Source: Candidatus Vallotiella hemipterorum (lineage in GTDB: Bacteria > Pseudomonadota > Gammaproteobacteria > Burkholderiales > Burkholderiaceae). Taken from it: DNA of 64,000 bases. The stretch covers positions 62,001 through 126,000 of the forward strand of contig NZ_OU343031.1 of assembly GCF_910593725.1 (NCBI RefSeq). Reading direction: 5' to 3'. The notes under the pieces were generated by a model. The model was not told the origin of the DNA. It was given only the letters and a program-made list of their open reading frames with translations, and did no database searches. Both the position numbers and the translations under genes were made by a program. Positions 10,355 through 20,551 of the stretch are shown piece after piece (position 1 is the stretch's first letter; every line of letters begins with the position of its first letter).

Positions 10355-10654
10355 ATGTCATCGTACCAAGATCTTCTTGCTCAGCGTGAAGAGCTCGAAA
10401 AGCAAATAGAAGAGGCGAAAGCTAAAGAGCTGGTTAGAATTATAAACGATATTAAACAAAAAATGTCTGATTATGGGCTTACCATCGCTGATCTCGGCTG
10501 TGGCAGAAGTAAAATAGTAAAACCAGGCCGACCTCGTTCAGGTGTAGCGCCGAAGTATCGAGATCCCGTCAGCGGCAGCACATGGTCTGGTCGTGGAAAA
10601 CCGCCTAAGTGGATTGCGGGAAGGGATCGAGATAAGTATTTGATTCAGCAATGA
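10355..10654 (+). CDS. H-NS family nucleoid-associated protein
   Basis: A 99-residue xenogeneic-silencer-type DNA-binding protein of the Burkholderia H-NS family. The N-terminal half is a charged coiled-coil oligomerisation segment (about residues 5-45, rich in Glu/Lys/Gln). The C-terminal domain has KYRDPVSG, then TWSGRGKPPKWI, which contains the short AT-hook-like minor-groove loop. The start is ATG 10355, five bases after AAGGA at 10345-10349; a longer frame begins at 10310 but lacks a ribosome site and adds residues not seen in the family. It is alone in a desert of almost 4.3 kb, which argues it is under selection. A regulator preferring AT-rich DNA would have many targets in these spacers (inference). 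Confidence 0.92.
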   Translation: MSSYQDLLAQREELEKQIEEAKAKELVRIINDIKQKMSDYGLTIADLGCGRSKIVKPGRPRSGVAPKYRDPVSGSTWSGRGKPPKWIAGRDRDKYLIQQ

Positions 10655-11989
10655 GAGTATACTGGCTATAGTGGAAAAAGTATAGTAAACCCCTACGAGG
10701 CAATCGCTAAGAAAAGGTTATGCACTCAATAAAGTCTACTATTTTTACTGCTATTCTCTCAAACTAGCGCCTTCAAAAATAAGCTGTGCTTTAAATATTT
10801 TAGATTTATACCGGTGCTATACCCTGACAAATACCGCGGAATTGTACATGCGCGCTCTGAGATACGTTGAAGACGTAAAATGTATTGCGCCGGCATGAAA
10901 TCAGAATCCTTTTTTGGGAAAGCTTGTAAGAGCAGTTCGAGCAAAGTTAGATAATATTATTTTCCTTCTAATCTCTACTCTAATCTATTGTATAGCCCCT
11001 CCATTTCTAAAATGCTAAATTGTTGCTTAGAGATATGTATTTCTAAGAAGAATCTCGATACAGTGCCAATGTTATTGCCGATTAATATCGGCATGCTTGT
11101 ATCTTATTAAGCCTTAATTAGAGGTATATTTGTTTAACAGCCTGGCATCTGAGACTTGGTTATGCTAATTGCTAATAGACATAGCATGGCTTATCCAGAT
11201 GCCAAGTACAACTCTATACAGCCGCTATCAAAAAGAGTTGGTTTGCTATTTTGATGATTTACTAATCATTTTTAGGAATAACTAAAATATGGCGTAGTGT
11301 ACGGTACAGTGCTCGATAAAAACTAGCCTGTACATGTTATCTAAGCTTGTTATCACAATAGCGGCGCTCTTTCGTTTATGTTACGCAGGAGTGGCAGATG
11401 CATTCTATTTGACCAATAGCTAATGTATAGTTATGCATTAGTTAATATAATATCTACTCTTGTAGTTATAGTTAGTATCGCTGGCAGCTTAACTAGTTAG
11501 CCTGGTTAGAAATAGCTGGAATGCGGTTGGGGAATAAATATCTACCAGACTAAAAATTCAATAGGTAAATGAGGACTTTATTCAATACCTTAGTACGTCA
11601 TTAAACATAGGTTATGTCAGTGCTAACCGGTCTCCCCACGTTTATGATCCTCCCGCACGCCTCGACGAGCCCCTGCTCAAGAGAGAGCGATGGCTAACCG
11701 CTTGCTATAATTAAAGTAATCTGGTATCGGTGGGTAGTGTAGTCAATGATAAAACCAGATTATAATAGATTATTGTATGCATCCTAGGGATGTTGTTGAC
11801 CTAGCGCACAAACTTCAACATATTATTTAATAAAGCCTGAGGCGCGCATGGCTATGTTTAATGGTTCTATGACGCATAGATACACTATAGAGCTCTATCT
11901 AGATAGTAATATATTAGACTAGATTGAGATCTTTTCCATACTATCAACACGATAGCTAATCAATTTCATGAGTCAATAACCACCCCTTA
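10655..11989. other. gene desert, about 1.3 kb, with one structured element
   Basis: No gene recognised. A minus-strand frame at 10759-10944 encodes 61 residues without any family resemblance and I do not call it. A nested inverted repeat lies at 11143-11204: outer arms TGGCATCTG / CAGATGCCA and inner arms ATGCTA / TAGCAT. Confidence 0.45.
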
Positions 11990-12601
11990 TTATTCCAGTT
12001 TTGTTTCGGATTTTGAGAGGCTTTCCGCTGAGGAGAAAAGTGTTTTTTGGTGAATACGTAACTCGGCAAGCATATTACAAAACAACGCCCCTTGTTCTAT
12101 GGCATCGTCAAGCGCAATATGCGTGTGCAGATCTGAATCGAACCAGTATTTAGGCAACCTCGGCTTGATCGATTTGCGATAAGGCAGCCCAGTCATTGCA
12201 AATGCTAACGTCTTAATATCTAGTGCAGACCAGGAAAATGGGCAGCGACCAGCAAAACGAATCATATACCAAAACATGAATGTAAAATCGAATCCGGCTG
12301 GATAGGCTACGAAAACAGGCTTGCCGGGTAAAGCCTCAACCCAGTCAACATAGGTAGGCAGTGCTTCTTTAGGCGAACGTGTATCTTTACGGCACGCCAC
12401 CCAGGCGTCGGGTTGTGTTTTCCACCACGCGTCTTGAAATGGATGCGGGGATGCGCCAGGTAGTGTTTCTAAGTTCGCAGCGAATGTAGCAGTCAGTTGT
12501 TTTCCCGCCGTATAAGCCGCAGACGCGAAGCTTAGCATTGAATGTGGGCCCGGAATTGGGCCATCAGCTTCAACATCGGTGCTGACATAGATTTCATCCA
12601 T
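11990..12601 (-). CDS. DEDDh-type 3'-5' exonuclease family protein
   Basis: Ribonuclease-H-like fold protein of 203 residues. The opening strand [10 protein letters not shown] (6-15) supplies the first Asp-Glu pair; GFDFTFMFW in the middle supplies the second conserved Asp; [11 protein letters not shown] near residue 160-170 supplies the final His-x4-Asp of the DEDDh subgroup. Such proteins trim DNA or RNA 3' ends; the substrate cannot be told from sequence. The ATG lies only 11 bases after the stop of the metallo-hydrolase gene, so the two are probably one transcript. Burkholderia has similar proteins usually labelled 'exonuclease'. Confidence 0.82.
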   Translation of the reverse strand: MDEIYVSTDVEADGPIPGPHSMLSFASAAYTAGKQLTATFAANLETLPGASPHPFQDAWWKTQPDAWVACRKDTRSPKEALPTYVDWVEALPGKPVFVAYPAGFDFTFMFWYMIRFAGRCPFSWSALDIKTLAFAMTGLPYRKSIKPRLPKYWFDSDLHTHIALDDAIEQGALFCNMLAELRIHQKTLFSSAESLSKSETKLE

Positions 12602-12612
12602 TAAATATCCAG

Positions 12613-13260
12613 TTAACTAGCAATAACGCGGTCAGTCACATATGGATTAGTACGTCGCTCTTCTCCAAAAGTCGACATTGGACCATGTCCGGGGACGAAG
12701 CGCACATCGTCTCCGAGAGGCCACAGCTTCTTTTGAATCGAAGAGATAAGAACTATATGATTACTACATGGGAAATCTGTTCTCCCAATCGATCCAGCCA
12801 ACAACACGTCGCCGACTAGCGCAAGTTGACTATCTCGATTAAGAAAGACTACATGTCCAGGCGTATGTCCGGGGCAGTGTATAACCTCAAGTGTCTCATT
12901 GCCAAACCGTATAATATCTCCATCATATAACCAGCGATCTGGTACGCATATTTGAGCCTCTGGTAATCCTAAAAGCCTGCTTTGTTGCGGAAGCAAGGAT
13001 AGCCAGAATTTCTCATCCGGATGCGGCCCCTCAATCGGTACACCATAATGCAATGCCAATGCGCTTGCACCTGCACAATAATCAACATGTCCGTGCGTTA
13101 ATAATACTTTTTCTACTCTCGCGTCATGCTTTTTTACCTGCTTCTGGATTAACTCTAGATCTTCTCCTGGATCGACAATAGCAGCGCGCATAGTGTGCTC
13201 ACACACAAGTAGCGAACAGTTTTGCATAAAAGTGGTAACTGGAATTAACTTTATTTGCAT
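12613..13260 (-). CDS. MBL-fold metallo-hydrolase (glyoxalase II-like), Zn motif altered
   Basis: Metallo-beta-lactamase-fold hydrolase of the YcbL/glyoxalase-II-like group, 215 residues from the chosen ATG ([11 protein letters not shown], matching family N-termini); the open frame extends upstream to 13365 but the added residues look unrelated. Motifs: AAIVDPGED (strand 2), THGHVDY (55-61), [23 protein letters not shown], and FVPGHGP. The canonical THxHxDH metal motif here ends in Tyr instead of His (codon TAT on the minus strand, 13078-13080), removing a zinc-2 ligand; other ligands are present. Activity may be reduced or mononuclear. Likely co-transcribed with the exonuclease downstream. 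Confidence 0.9.
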   Translation of the reverse strand: MQIKLIPVTTFMQNCSLLVCEHTMRAAIVDPGEDLELIQKQVKKHDARVEKVLLTHGHVDYCAGASALALHYGVPIEGPHPDEKFWLSLLPQQSRLLGLPEAQICVPDRWLYDGDIIRFGNETLEVIHCPGHTPGHVVFLNRDSQLALVGDVLLAGSIGRTDFPCSNHIVLISSIQKKLWPLGDDVRFVPGHGPMSTFGEERRTNPYVTDRVIAS

Positions 13261-14308
13261 TATATAAAGGGAACTAACTAGGTGACTAAATGAGCGCAAG
13301 TAATCTTTTGGTTGGTGTATGCCGATCTGTGTATCCACATAACTTACGATAGAGTACTTTAACAAAAATAATTATATAAGTTAAATATAATAACAGAGTG
13401 CCTCTACTAGTATAGGACTATAACGGAGGTATTTTCTTTCTATACAAAATAATAGAAAGATGCTGTTTAGCAAAAATGCTACATTTAAAATAAAGTCGTA
13501 CCCAGAAATAAAGTGAATCTGATATATCTATCTGATAAAGCGTAGAACGTCTTATATCTAGCGTAGCTTAACACTAGCAGGAATTTTTTGCTGCTAGTGT
13601 TAAGCTATAATTTAAAAAATTAAATTGTCTTCTGTTTCTTAAACGTTGCTTACTATAATTCGCAGATCACTTATCTAGTAGTGGTTCTCACATACTTTTA
13701 TTTCGAGTGATGTCTATTTATGGCGGAGCATAATAGTAATAACCCACCCATAAAATATAATCGCCTGGGCACTAGAGGGGGCTACACCTCCCTGCTGAAG
13801 AGCATTATTGAGTAACAGACGTTGATCTTAAAGAGTCACTAAATAATACAAGTCTTTAGAGAGGCCGTAAGAGATCTTTGAATAAATCGATTGACACAGT
13901 GAAACATAAAATTTCTTACTTATTAAGTCTCAGCTATTGGTTCATAGATACGTTTGATATAGTAGACTTTAACTAGGAGGATCGTGTATTTTAGTATACT
14001 GATTTTTCTAAAGATAGCTTTCTATATACATAGCAAGGGCTTCGATAAAAATACTTAATTATTTGAAATTCTCATACATTTTTATATTCTTAAAAGAAAT
14101 CAGTTCTAGTACCAATTAATAATCATTATCTATATCACAGAGGACAGCTTATTTCAGTAGATGTTCTGAGGTAGTAGAATTTTAGAATTAGACAAGCCTA
14201 GCTAAAAGAGCTTATCAAGCAGAAAAATAATTATAGCGATACCCAATTAATAAATATTAGCTCGATTAGCTAGACTGCCAATGCCTCTTGAGGAATGCTA
14301 TAGTTCAG
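13261..14308. other. gene desert, about 1.0 kb, with a strong hairpin
   Basis: AT-rich, no recognisable coding remnant. The main feature is the 17-bp hairpin at 13564-13607. Confidence 0.45.
13564..13607. repeat. perfect 17-bp hairpin with T-rich loop
   Basis: TAGCTTAACACTAGCAG (13564-13580) pairs perfectly with 13591-13607 around the loop GAATTTTTTG. No T-run follows either arm, so it is not a standard terminator. It lies about 300 bases upstream of the metallo-hydrolase start and 700 downstream of rsmI, with no obvious partner gene. Confidence 0.75.
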
Positions 14309-15205
14309 CTAGGTCTTCTGTTTTCTTGATCCATCTTTTTTCAATTCTAATGCTCGCGCATAGATCACACGGCGTGATATGCCTGTTAGTGCAACTGATA
14401 GTCTCACCGCAGTGCTCAGTGACACTTCATCTAGGCATGTCATGAGTATTAAATCATGCTGATGTGTAATATGTTGTATGTATTCGGCGGCACCTTCAAC
14501 TACAAGTATAAACTCTCCACGTAGCCGATTCGGATCCATAGTAAGCCATGATTTCCCTTCCGAGAGCATGCACTGATGTATGCTCTCGTGTCGCTTAGTC
14601 ATTTCTCGAGCGATTAATATTCGACGCGATGGGCCAAGCGTTTCAGCTAACGCGCACACAGTTTCAAGCATACGGTGCGGTGCCTCATAAAAAATAAGCG
14701 CCTCCTCTCGTAAGGCTAATGCTTGAAGCCGAGCGGTTCTCTGCTTCGGCTTAGTCGGCAAAAAACCGGCGAAGGTAAACGTACCAGCCCAATCGCCGGT
14801 TACACTCAGCGCAGCGGTGATGGCACTAACGCCCGGTATTGGCATCAAGTCTAGCCCTGCATTGCGTACCGCATTAACTAGTCTCCCCCCCGGATCTGAG
14901 ATACCAGGCGTCCCTGCGTCGGATACATAGGCAATACGCTCGCCTGTGCGTAAGAAGTTAACGATACGCTGCGCAGCTTCACATTCGTTGTGTTTATGAA
15001 GCGCCAGTAATGGGCGTGTAATCTTATAGCGCGCGAGCAGTTGTGCAGTGTGGCGCGTATCCTCAGCCGCAATGCGATCCATTAGCTTTAGCACGTGCAA
15101 GGCGCGAAGCGTAATATCAGAGAAGTTGCCGATCGGCGTCGCCGTCACATAAAGTGCTGATGCCGGATAGTTCTGATTCTCAGTAAGCGCAAGGGTTTTA
15201 ATCAA
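14309..15205 (-). CDS. rsmI: 16S rRNA 2'-O-ribose C1402 methyltransferase
   Basis: SAM-dependent enzyme of the tetrapyrrole-methylase superfamily that methylates C1402 of 16S rRNA in the decoding centre. Family motifs in order: LYVTATPIGNFSDITLRAL, AEDTRHTAQLL, LHKHNE, YVSDAGTPGISDPGGRLV, PIPGVSAITAAL, FAGFLPTKPKQR, and FYEAPHRMLET. At 298 residues it is full length. The start is TTG at 15205; that start gives the same distance to the conserved YPAS segment as in Burkholderia homologues and a GAG lies about eight bases upstream, while the nearby ATG at 15210 is out of frame. Confidence 0.95.
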   Translation of the reverse strand: MIKTLALTENQNYPASALYVTATPIGNFSDITLRALHVLKLMDRIAAEDTRHTAQLLARYKITRPLLALHKHNECEAAQRIVNFLRTGERIAYVSDAGTPGISDPGGRLVNAVRNAGLDLMPIPGVSAITAALSVTGDWAGTFTFAGFLPTKPKQRTARLQALALREEALIFYEAPHRMLETVCALAETLGPSRRILIAREMTKRHESIHQCMLSEGKSWLTMDPNRLRGEFILVVEGAAEYIQHITHQHDLILMTCLDEVSLSTAVRLSVALTGISRRVIYARALELKKDGSRKQKT

Positions 15206-16639
15206 TACATGTCTCAGAAAAAGCGATAAGTAGCGTAATATTTATTATTGACACGACATAGTATCAGGGGGGGGCTGGCACTCACTGTCAGGTAGCACTG
15301 CTGGCATAGTGAGCAACTATTGGCTGTTTAGTATTCAGAAGAGTGTAATTATGTCTTTGAGTCGAATATGCTAATTGTACTATTTGAGTTACTACCGGTT
15401 AAATATTATTGACGCATTACATGCATTTTGTCAGCTCGTGGATATTAGGCTTGTTATAAAAGGCCCAATCTCAATATAAAAATATGTTTGCTCAGCTCCA
15501 CTATTGCAGTCAAGTGTATATTAGTGTCGAGATATCTATACATCCTAAGCTTAGCCGATCGCTTAATAAGCGTAAGTACCTGATGCTTCCGTTCTCCTTT
15601 ATACTAGTTTAGTGTTTTTATGACTCACTTGAGCCGATATTAGGCCACTGCCCCTCATTAACTAATATTAATATCTAATTATATGTCCTAATAGCGGTAG
15701 GTTCGAGTTTATGTATTTCAGGTACTAGCAACCTACTACTATTAGACTGAGATTAATATAATGTTATTTTCGGAAGAAAACTAATTAAATTAGATGGGCC
15801 TGTCAATAAGCTCTAATCTTCTCTATAAAACGCTTATGCTGACGGGGGGGGTAGTCGTAACTGTGGCCTATCGCTTTATAGCTGCTGCGGGCTCTACTTT
15901 TCTAAGGGGCCACTTGCTAGCGGCACGCCAATAGCCGTTAATCAGAGCACATTTGAAGCCCAGACAGAAGACCGCGAGATTCATATCAAGTTATTAAATC
16001 GGAGATAGTAAGGCACTTATATATAAGTAGAGACTGACTGAGTCAATTTAACGGTCTATAATCGTCGCTCGCTCTTAACTGGAGGGTGCTAGATGAAGCC
16101 ACGAAGCTAGGGAGCTAAGTCGACCGAACGCGTAGTACTAGCAACGTACACGGGATCTGTAATAAAATTGAGTCAAGCCGGTAAGCTTTTTTCTGCACGT
16201 GCCAGAGATATATATGTTGGTAGCAACGTACAGATTTCTCTATTCAGTAGCAAGAATATTTTATTCTTCCACTATAGTGTATAGCATTGTTTATTTTATT
16301 TATGATAGGTTGAGTGATGGTTTGTGCAGGCAATCTGGACTCGGATGTTGTTAGTCGGATGATTAGTATCAAAGCGGTTATTAAACTTATTCAATATCTG
16401 AGGTTCAAGAATGTATAGTCTCTAGTAGCAGCACCAGCATCCAACATCATCATACCTTCCAGATAAATAATAAAGAAATTGACAAGATTAACAGTAGGCG
16501 AAGTTCTATTAATACAGATGACTGCGCTATCACTTGTCAAAATCTAGGCGCATATTTAAAACTTAGTAATTAAGACTGAATGAAAGGTAATGGGTTGCCT
16601 CCGCAGGCTATATTACTGCTATAATTAACAGACTGCTTT
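15206..16639. other. gene desert, about 1.4 kb
   Basis: No reading frame or known RNA. Contains G7 at about 15269 and a G8 tract near 15843. It ends at the tRNA-Ala gene, whose promoter should lie in the last 60 bases. Confidence 0.45.
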
Positions 16640-16715
<76 letters not shown>

Positions 16716-18386
16716 AAGAAGTATATAACAGTTAATGGTATTTATTATATTTTATTTATTGTGCCTGTAAATTGTTAATTTAGGAATCGAGTACCAATCA
16801 CACTGATTGAAAAAAGTTAATTTAGATCACAGTAAAGACTGGCTACTAATTAATCAGGGTATAAAGTAAGCCGCTTAATCGAAAAATACCCCAAGCCCGC
16901 GCGTCATTACGGATAAAAACTGAAGCATCAAGCTAACGTTGTATTGTACTTAACACCGGTGGGGGTACCATGTCGCGCTTGTTTATCTTATGCACTTATT
17001 AGGTTGTACTGACTATAGAGTTCTCTCTGCTCTATATAAACAAGAATATTTACATTTAAATTATAAAAATAATTTTTACTTTAAGTTCTAGATTAGACAA
17101 GATAGCAAGTCTTAGGTACAGCGTATATATTTTATAATATCAAATAAAACTTTATATTTTATAAATACTTGTTTCTGGAAGCAGCTTACATTCTTCTATA
17201 ATAGGCGTAACTAATCTCAGTAAAAAGATGCACCACTAAAAATAGTATTATTATAATTTTGACTACTAAGACAAGTAACTTGCTATCGGATATGCGTTAG
17301 GCAAAAATTTTAGAGTAATGCGGTAGGTATCGCATATACATGCCGTATTTAACTACAATAGTTATTGTATTTTATCCACTATATTGTCGGTACGTTTTTA
17401 CTGACGATTTATCTATAATTATTTTTATACTATACTTTACAGTAACCGACTTTCATTTTTTTATAAAGTATAGAGGAGGATTATTGAATCTATATAAGAA
17501 GAGCTTACTTGCTGATATACTGATCGTCTTACTCGACCTTATTTACTTGAGACTAGAATCTCCTCGGAATTTGAGCTTAGCGTTCGCAGCAAACAGCAGC
17601 TACCCTCAAACTATCTAAAAGTACTAAAAACATATCTTAAATATTCTAGAATAGAATACACATATATTTATTACATATGGAAAATATATTATAGATATAT
17701 TTGTAATAATTTAGCTAGCTAGTAGGATTGTTAACTAGCATTATAGTAAGCCATGAAGTATCTAATTTGCTATTAATCGCTTTAAAGGTATCTCAAAGAT
17801 TACAACTATGTTTATATATAGTACTACTACTATATAGTAAAAATAATATTAATTTAATTTATTTACTACCAATATTAAAAATACGCACTCAATAAATATA
17901 AAAGTACAAAAAATAGTCATATGATGTATATATAGAATATATATTCTATATATACGTTACTATTTATATGTCGTTAGTATAATAGTTACGCGATGTCCGG
18001 CCTAATATTGGGCGAGTAGTGTATAGTTTTGATTAATTATAGGTATATACTATTAATAGTATCTATAGTAATCTGGTTAGTTAGTAACCTAAGCCCACTA
18101 CTTATTAAACAGACCTATTATGGAGCGTAAGAATAAAGATCAAGTGCTTTAATGCTAATAATTTTTTAAACTTTATGCTTTTCTTAAACTGTACGAGAGG
18201 CGCTTATACTCAATGCAGTACAACACGAACCCTACCGCCTAGATATAAAGATTCATATGTAATTAATACATATAAGCTACTTTACTTATAGAGTATATTC
18301 TAGGTAGTTTTATAGAGAACAAACAAGTTCACTAACGGGATGTGGTTTGTCGAAAAGGCGCGAATTGATATATATACATGACAATA
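16716..18386. other. gene desert, about 1.7 kb, downstream of bioD
   Basis: Very AT-rich. In Burkholderia bioB normally follows bioD at the right edge of this gap (minus strand); no biotin-synthase Cys motif or other remnant is recognisable. A 92-codon plus-strand frame at 17340-17618 has an odd composition and no family resemblance and is not called. Holds the perfect palindrome at 17926-17955. Confidence 0.5.
17926..17955. repeat. perfect 30-bp palindrome, no loop
   Basis: GTATATATAGAATAT is followed at once by its exact reverse complement (17941-17955). The composition is almost purely A/T. It could be a protein-binding or cruciform-forming site or simply a product of AT drift. Confidence 0.75.
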
Positions 18387-19091
18387 TTAAAGGCGCTTAA
18401 GTAATGCATCAATATTAATATACGATACCGCCGATTTATCGGAGTACTGTCCGTCGAGATGTGGAATTATACCAAGTAGTGGTGCGCCGTACTGTCGATC
18501 TAGGCGGCATTTAATAGCCTCAATGTTCTCAGTAGGGAATGCCATATCTGGGTCGACTGTGTTAGCGATCCATCCAGATAGCACAAGGCCGCGTGCTGCA
18601 ATTGCCTCAGCACTGAGAAGTGCATGGTTAATGCAACCTAGTTTCAACCCAACAACCAATAAAATTGGTAACTTGAGCACAGTTGCTAGGTCCGATGTAT
18701 CCAGGATCTCATCCAGTGGTACGCAAACACCCCCTACGCCTTCGACGATAACCACATCAGCGAGTTGTACGACCTCATAATAGCATGCTTGAATATAAGA
18801 AATGTCCAGAGGGACACCTTGATGTGCGGCCCCAATATTTGGGGCGACTGACTCGCGCAGCAAATAAGGTGTAGCTAAGTGCGGCTGCAGTGCAACATTA
18901 GACGCTTCTAGTAAAAGATCCGTATCTTCGTTATGCCAAACCCCATTGCGCAGTACCGCACCAGCGGCAATCGGCTTAAAAGCTGCAACGCGATGGTACC
19001 GTGCACAAAATCCGTATAATAATGCACATGATACGAACGTCTTGCCGATTCCCGTATCAGTTCCGGTAACAAATAGCGAAAGCACTTTCAT
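18387..19091 (-). CDS. bioD: dethiobiotin synthetase
   Basis: ATP-dependent carboxylase closing the ureido ring of biotin (DAPA to dethiobiotin). 234 residues, standard length. The P-loop TGTDTGIGKTF (9-19) and the KPIAAGA strand with its Lys are present, as is VEGVGGVCVPLDE, the family's second nucleotide/substrate motif. It begins 86 bases after bioA on the same strand and probably shares its transcript. In Burkholderia bioF normally sits between bioA and bioD; here it is cleanly absent. Confidence 0.95.
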   Translation of the reverse strand: MKVLSLFVTGTDTGIGKTFVSCALLYGFCARYHRVAAFKPIAAGAVLRNGVWHNEDTDLLLEASNVALQPHLATPYLLRESVAPNIGAAHQGVPLDISYIQACYYEVVQLADVVIVEGVGGVCVPLDEILDTSDLATVLKLPILLVVGLKLGCINHALLSAEAIAARGLVLSGWIANTVDPDMAFPTENIEAIKCRLDRQYGAPLLGIIPHLDGQYSDKSAVSYINIDALLKRL

Positions 19092-19177
19092 TTCAGTAGC
19101 CCCTAAATCTCGTTCCGCAACATACTAACCTAAAACTAACTACACCTTACGCAGTATCCTAGTTTACATATTACCCT

Positions 19178-20551
19178 TTAATTATGGATATTCCTGCGCG
19201 TGCTCTCTAACTCGGCAAGAACTGTCAGGAGTGTTTCGCGTAATCGTGTAGTGAGCAGAACCTGTTCGTCCTCCTTGAGGATATAGGGCGGAACTAGGTA
19301 GACGGTAGTACCGATCGGGCGTAGCAGTAGCTCGTTCTCGAGTGCGCACTCGAAGAAACGACACGAGAAACGATGTGCCAGTTCAGCTGGTATCGATACG
19401 TCGAACGCGAATAACGTTCCACATCGTCTTAAGTGTTGTACGGATGGATGGTCACGAAGCGGCTCAAGCAACGCGCTGAGTGCGTTTGACATGACACGGT
19501 TGTGCGCTAGCACATCGTGTGTATCGAATAATTCAAGTGTAGCCAGACCTGCACGGCAGGCTAGTGGATTTCCTGTATACGAATGCGAGTGCAGGAAACT
19601 ACGTGTAATTTCATCGTCGTAGAATGCTGCATATATCGCGTCGCGTGTAAGTACAATAGACAATGGCAAGTATCCGCCGCTAATACCTTTAGAAAGACAT
19701 AAAAAGTCTGGCCATACATACGCTTGCTCACAGGCAAAAAATGTTCCAGTTCGACCACAACCAACTGCAATCTCGTCAGCAATCCAATGTACGTGATATT
19801 CGTCGCATAGTGCTCGCAATCCAGTGAGGTAGGAGGGATCATGCATCGCGAAGCCAGTGGCGCACTGCACTAGTGGCTCAACAATTAAAGCGGCGATTTG
19901 TTCAGAACGCTTAGTAAACAGCCGTTTGACGTCATCTAGTGCCCTAACGACTACGTCTGCTGCTTGTTCGCCGATGCGCACTTGGCGCATGTCTGGTGAG
20001 GCAACTACGTGCGCGGTCCGGATTATTGGATCATATGCGTCTTTGAATAGCGCAACGTTCGTAACACCTAGTGCACCAATTGTCTCTCCGTGGTAACCGT
20101 TAGCGACACAAACGAACTCGCATTTCCGGCTGAAGCCGCTGTTGCGCCAGAAGTGAAAGCTCATTTTTAGTGCAATCTCTACAGCTGATGCCCCATCGGA
20201 CGCGAAGAATGCATGGCCGAGCACTTGACCAGTCAAGTCTGATAAACGTTCGGCCAACTCAACTGCTGGCTCATGCGTGCAGCCGACAAGCATCGCATGT
20301 TCCAGTGTATCTAGTTGAGCCTTTAGTTGAGCGTTGATATGAGTGTTAGCATGACCAAATAGGTTGACCCACCACGAACTAATTGCGTCGAGGTAACGTT
20401 TTTCATCGAGATCGTAGAGCCATGCTCCAGCGCCCCGTGCAATAGCAATTAATGGCAGCTGCTCATGATCTTTTATTTGCGTACAAGGATGCCACACTGC
20501 GTTCAAACTGCGGGCAATCAGCTTAGATGAACTATTCTCAGAAGAAGACAT
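19178..20551 (-). CDS. bioA: adenosylmethionine-8-amino-7-oxononanoate aminotransferase
   Basis: PLP enzyme transferring the amino group of SAM to KAPA, giving DAPA in biotin synthesis. 457 residues, slightly longer than the E. coli enzyme. Visible are WHPCTQIKDHE (substrate N-terminal motif), DAISSWWVNLFGH, SDGASAVEIALKM, NGYHGETIGALG, the cofactor Asp in IADEIAVGCGRTG, the Schiff-base Lys in LSKGISGG, and HSHSYTGNPLACRAG. All expected residues are kept, so it looks functional. First gene of the residual bio operon, followed by bioD. Confidence 0.96.
   Translation of the reverse strand: MSSSENSSSKLIARSLNAVWHPCTQIKDHEQLPLIAIARGAGAWLYDLDEKRYLDAISSWWVNLFGHANTHINAQLKAQLDTLEHAMLVGCTHEPAVELAERLSDLTGQVLGHAFFASDGASAVEIALKMSFHFWRNSGFSRKCEFVCVANGYHGETIGALGVTNVALFKDAYDPIIRTAHVVASPDMRQVRIGEQAADVVVRALDDVKRLFTKRSEQIAALIVEPLVQCATGFAMHDPSYLTGLRALCDEYHVHWIADEIAVGCGRTGTFFACEQAYVWPDFLCLSKGISGGYLPLSIVLTRDAIYAAFYDDEITRSFLHSHSYTGNPLACRAGLATLELFDTHDVLAHNRVMSNALSALLEPLRDHPSVQHLRRCGTLFAFDVSIPAELAHRFSCRFFECALENELLLRPIGTTVYLVPPYILKEDEQVLLTTRLRETLLTVLAELESTRRNIHN

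Noticed and set aside
10759-10944. 61-codon minus-strand frame after the H-NS-like gene
   Set aside because: No family resemblance and no ribosome site; frames of this length are expected by chance.
15842-15851. poly-G tract as a phase-variable gene start
   Set aside because: No reading frame lies close enough for the tract to control.
17340-17618. 92-codon plus-strand frame in the desert before bioD
   Set aside because: Composition follows the AT-rich background, no domain, membrane topology or neighbour supports it, and no ribosome site precedes it.
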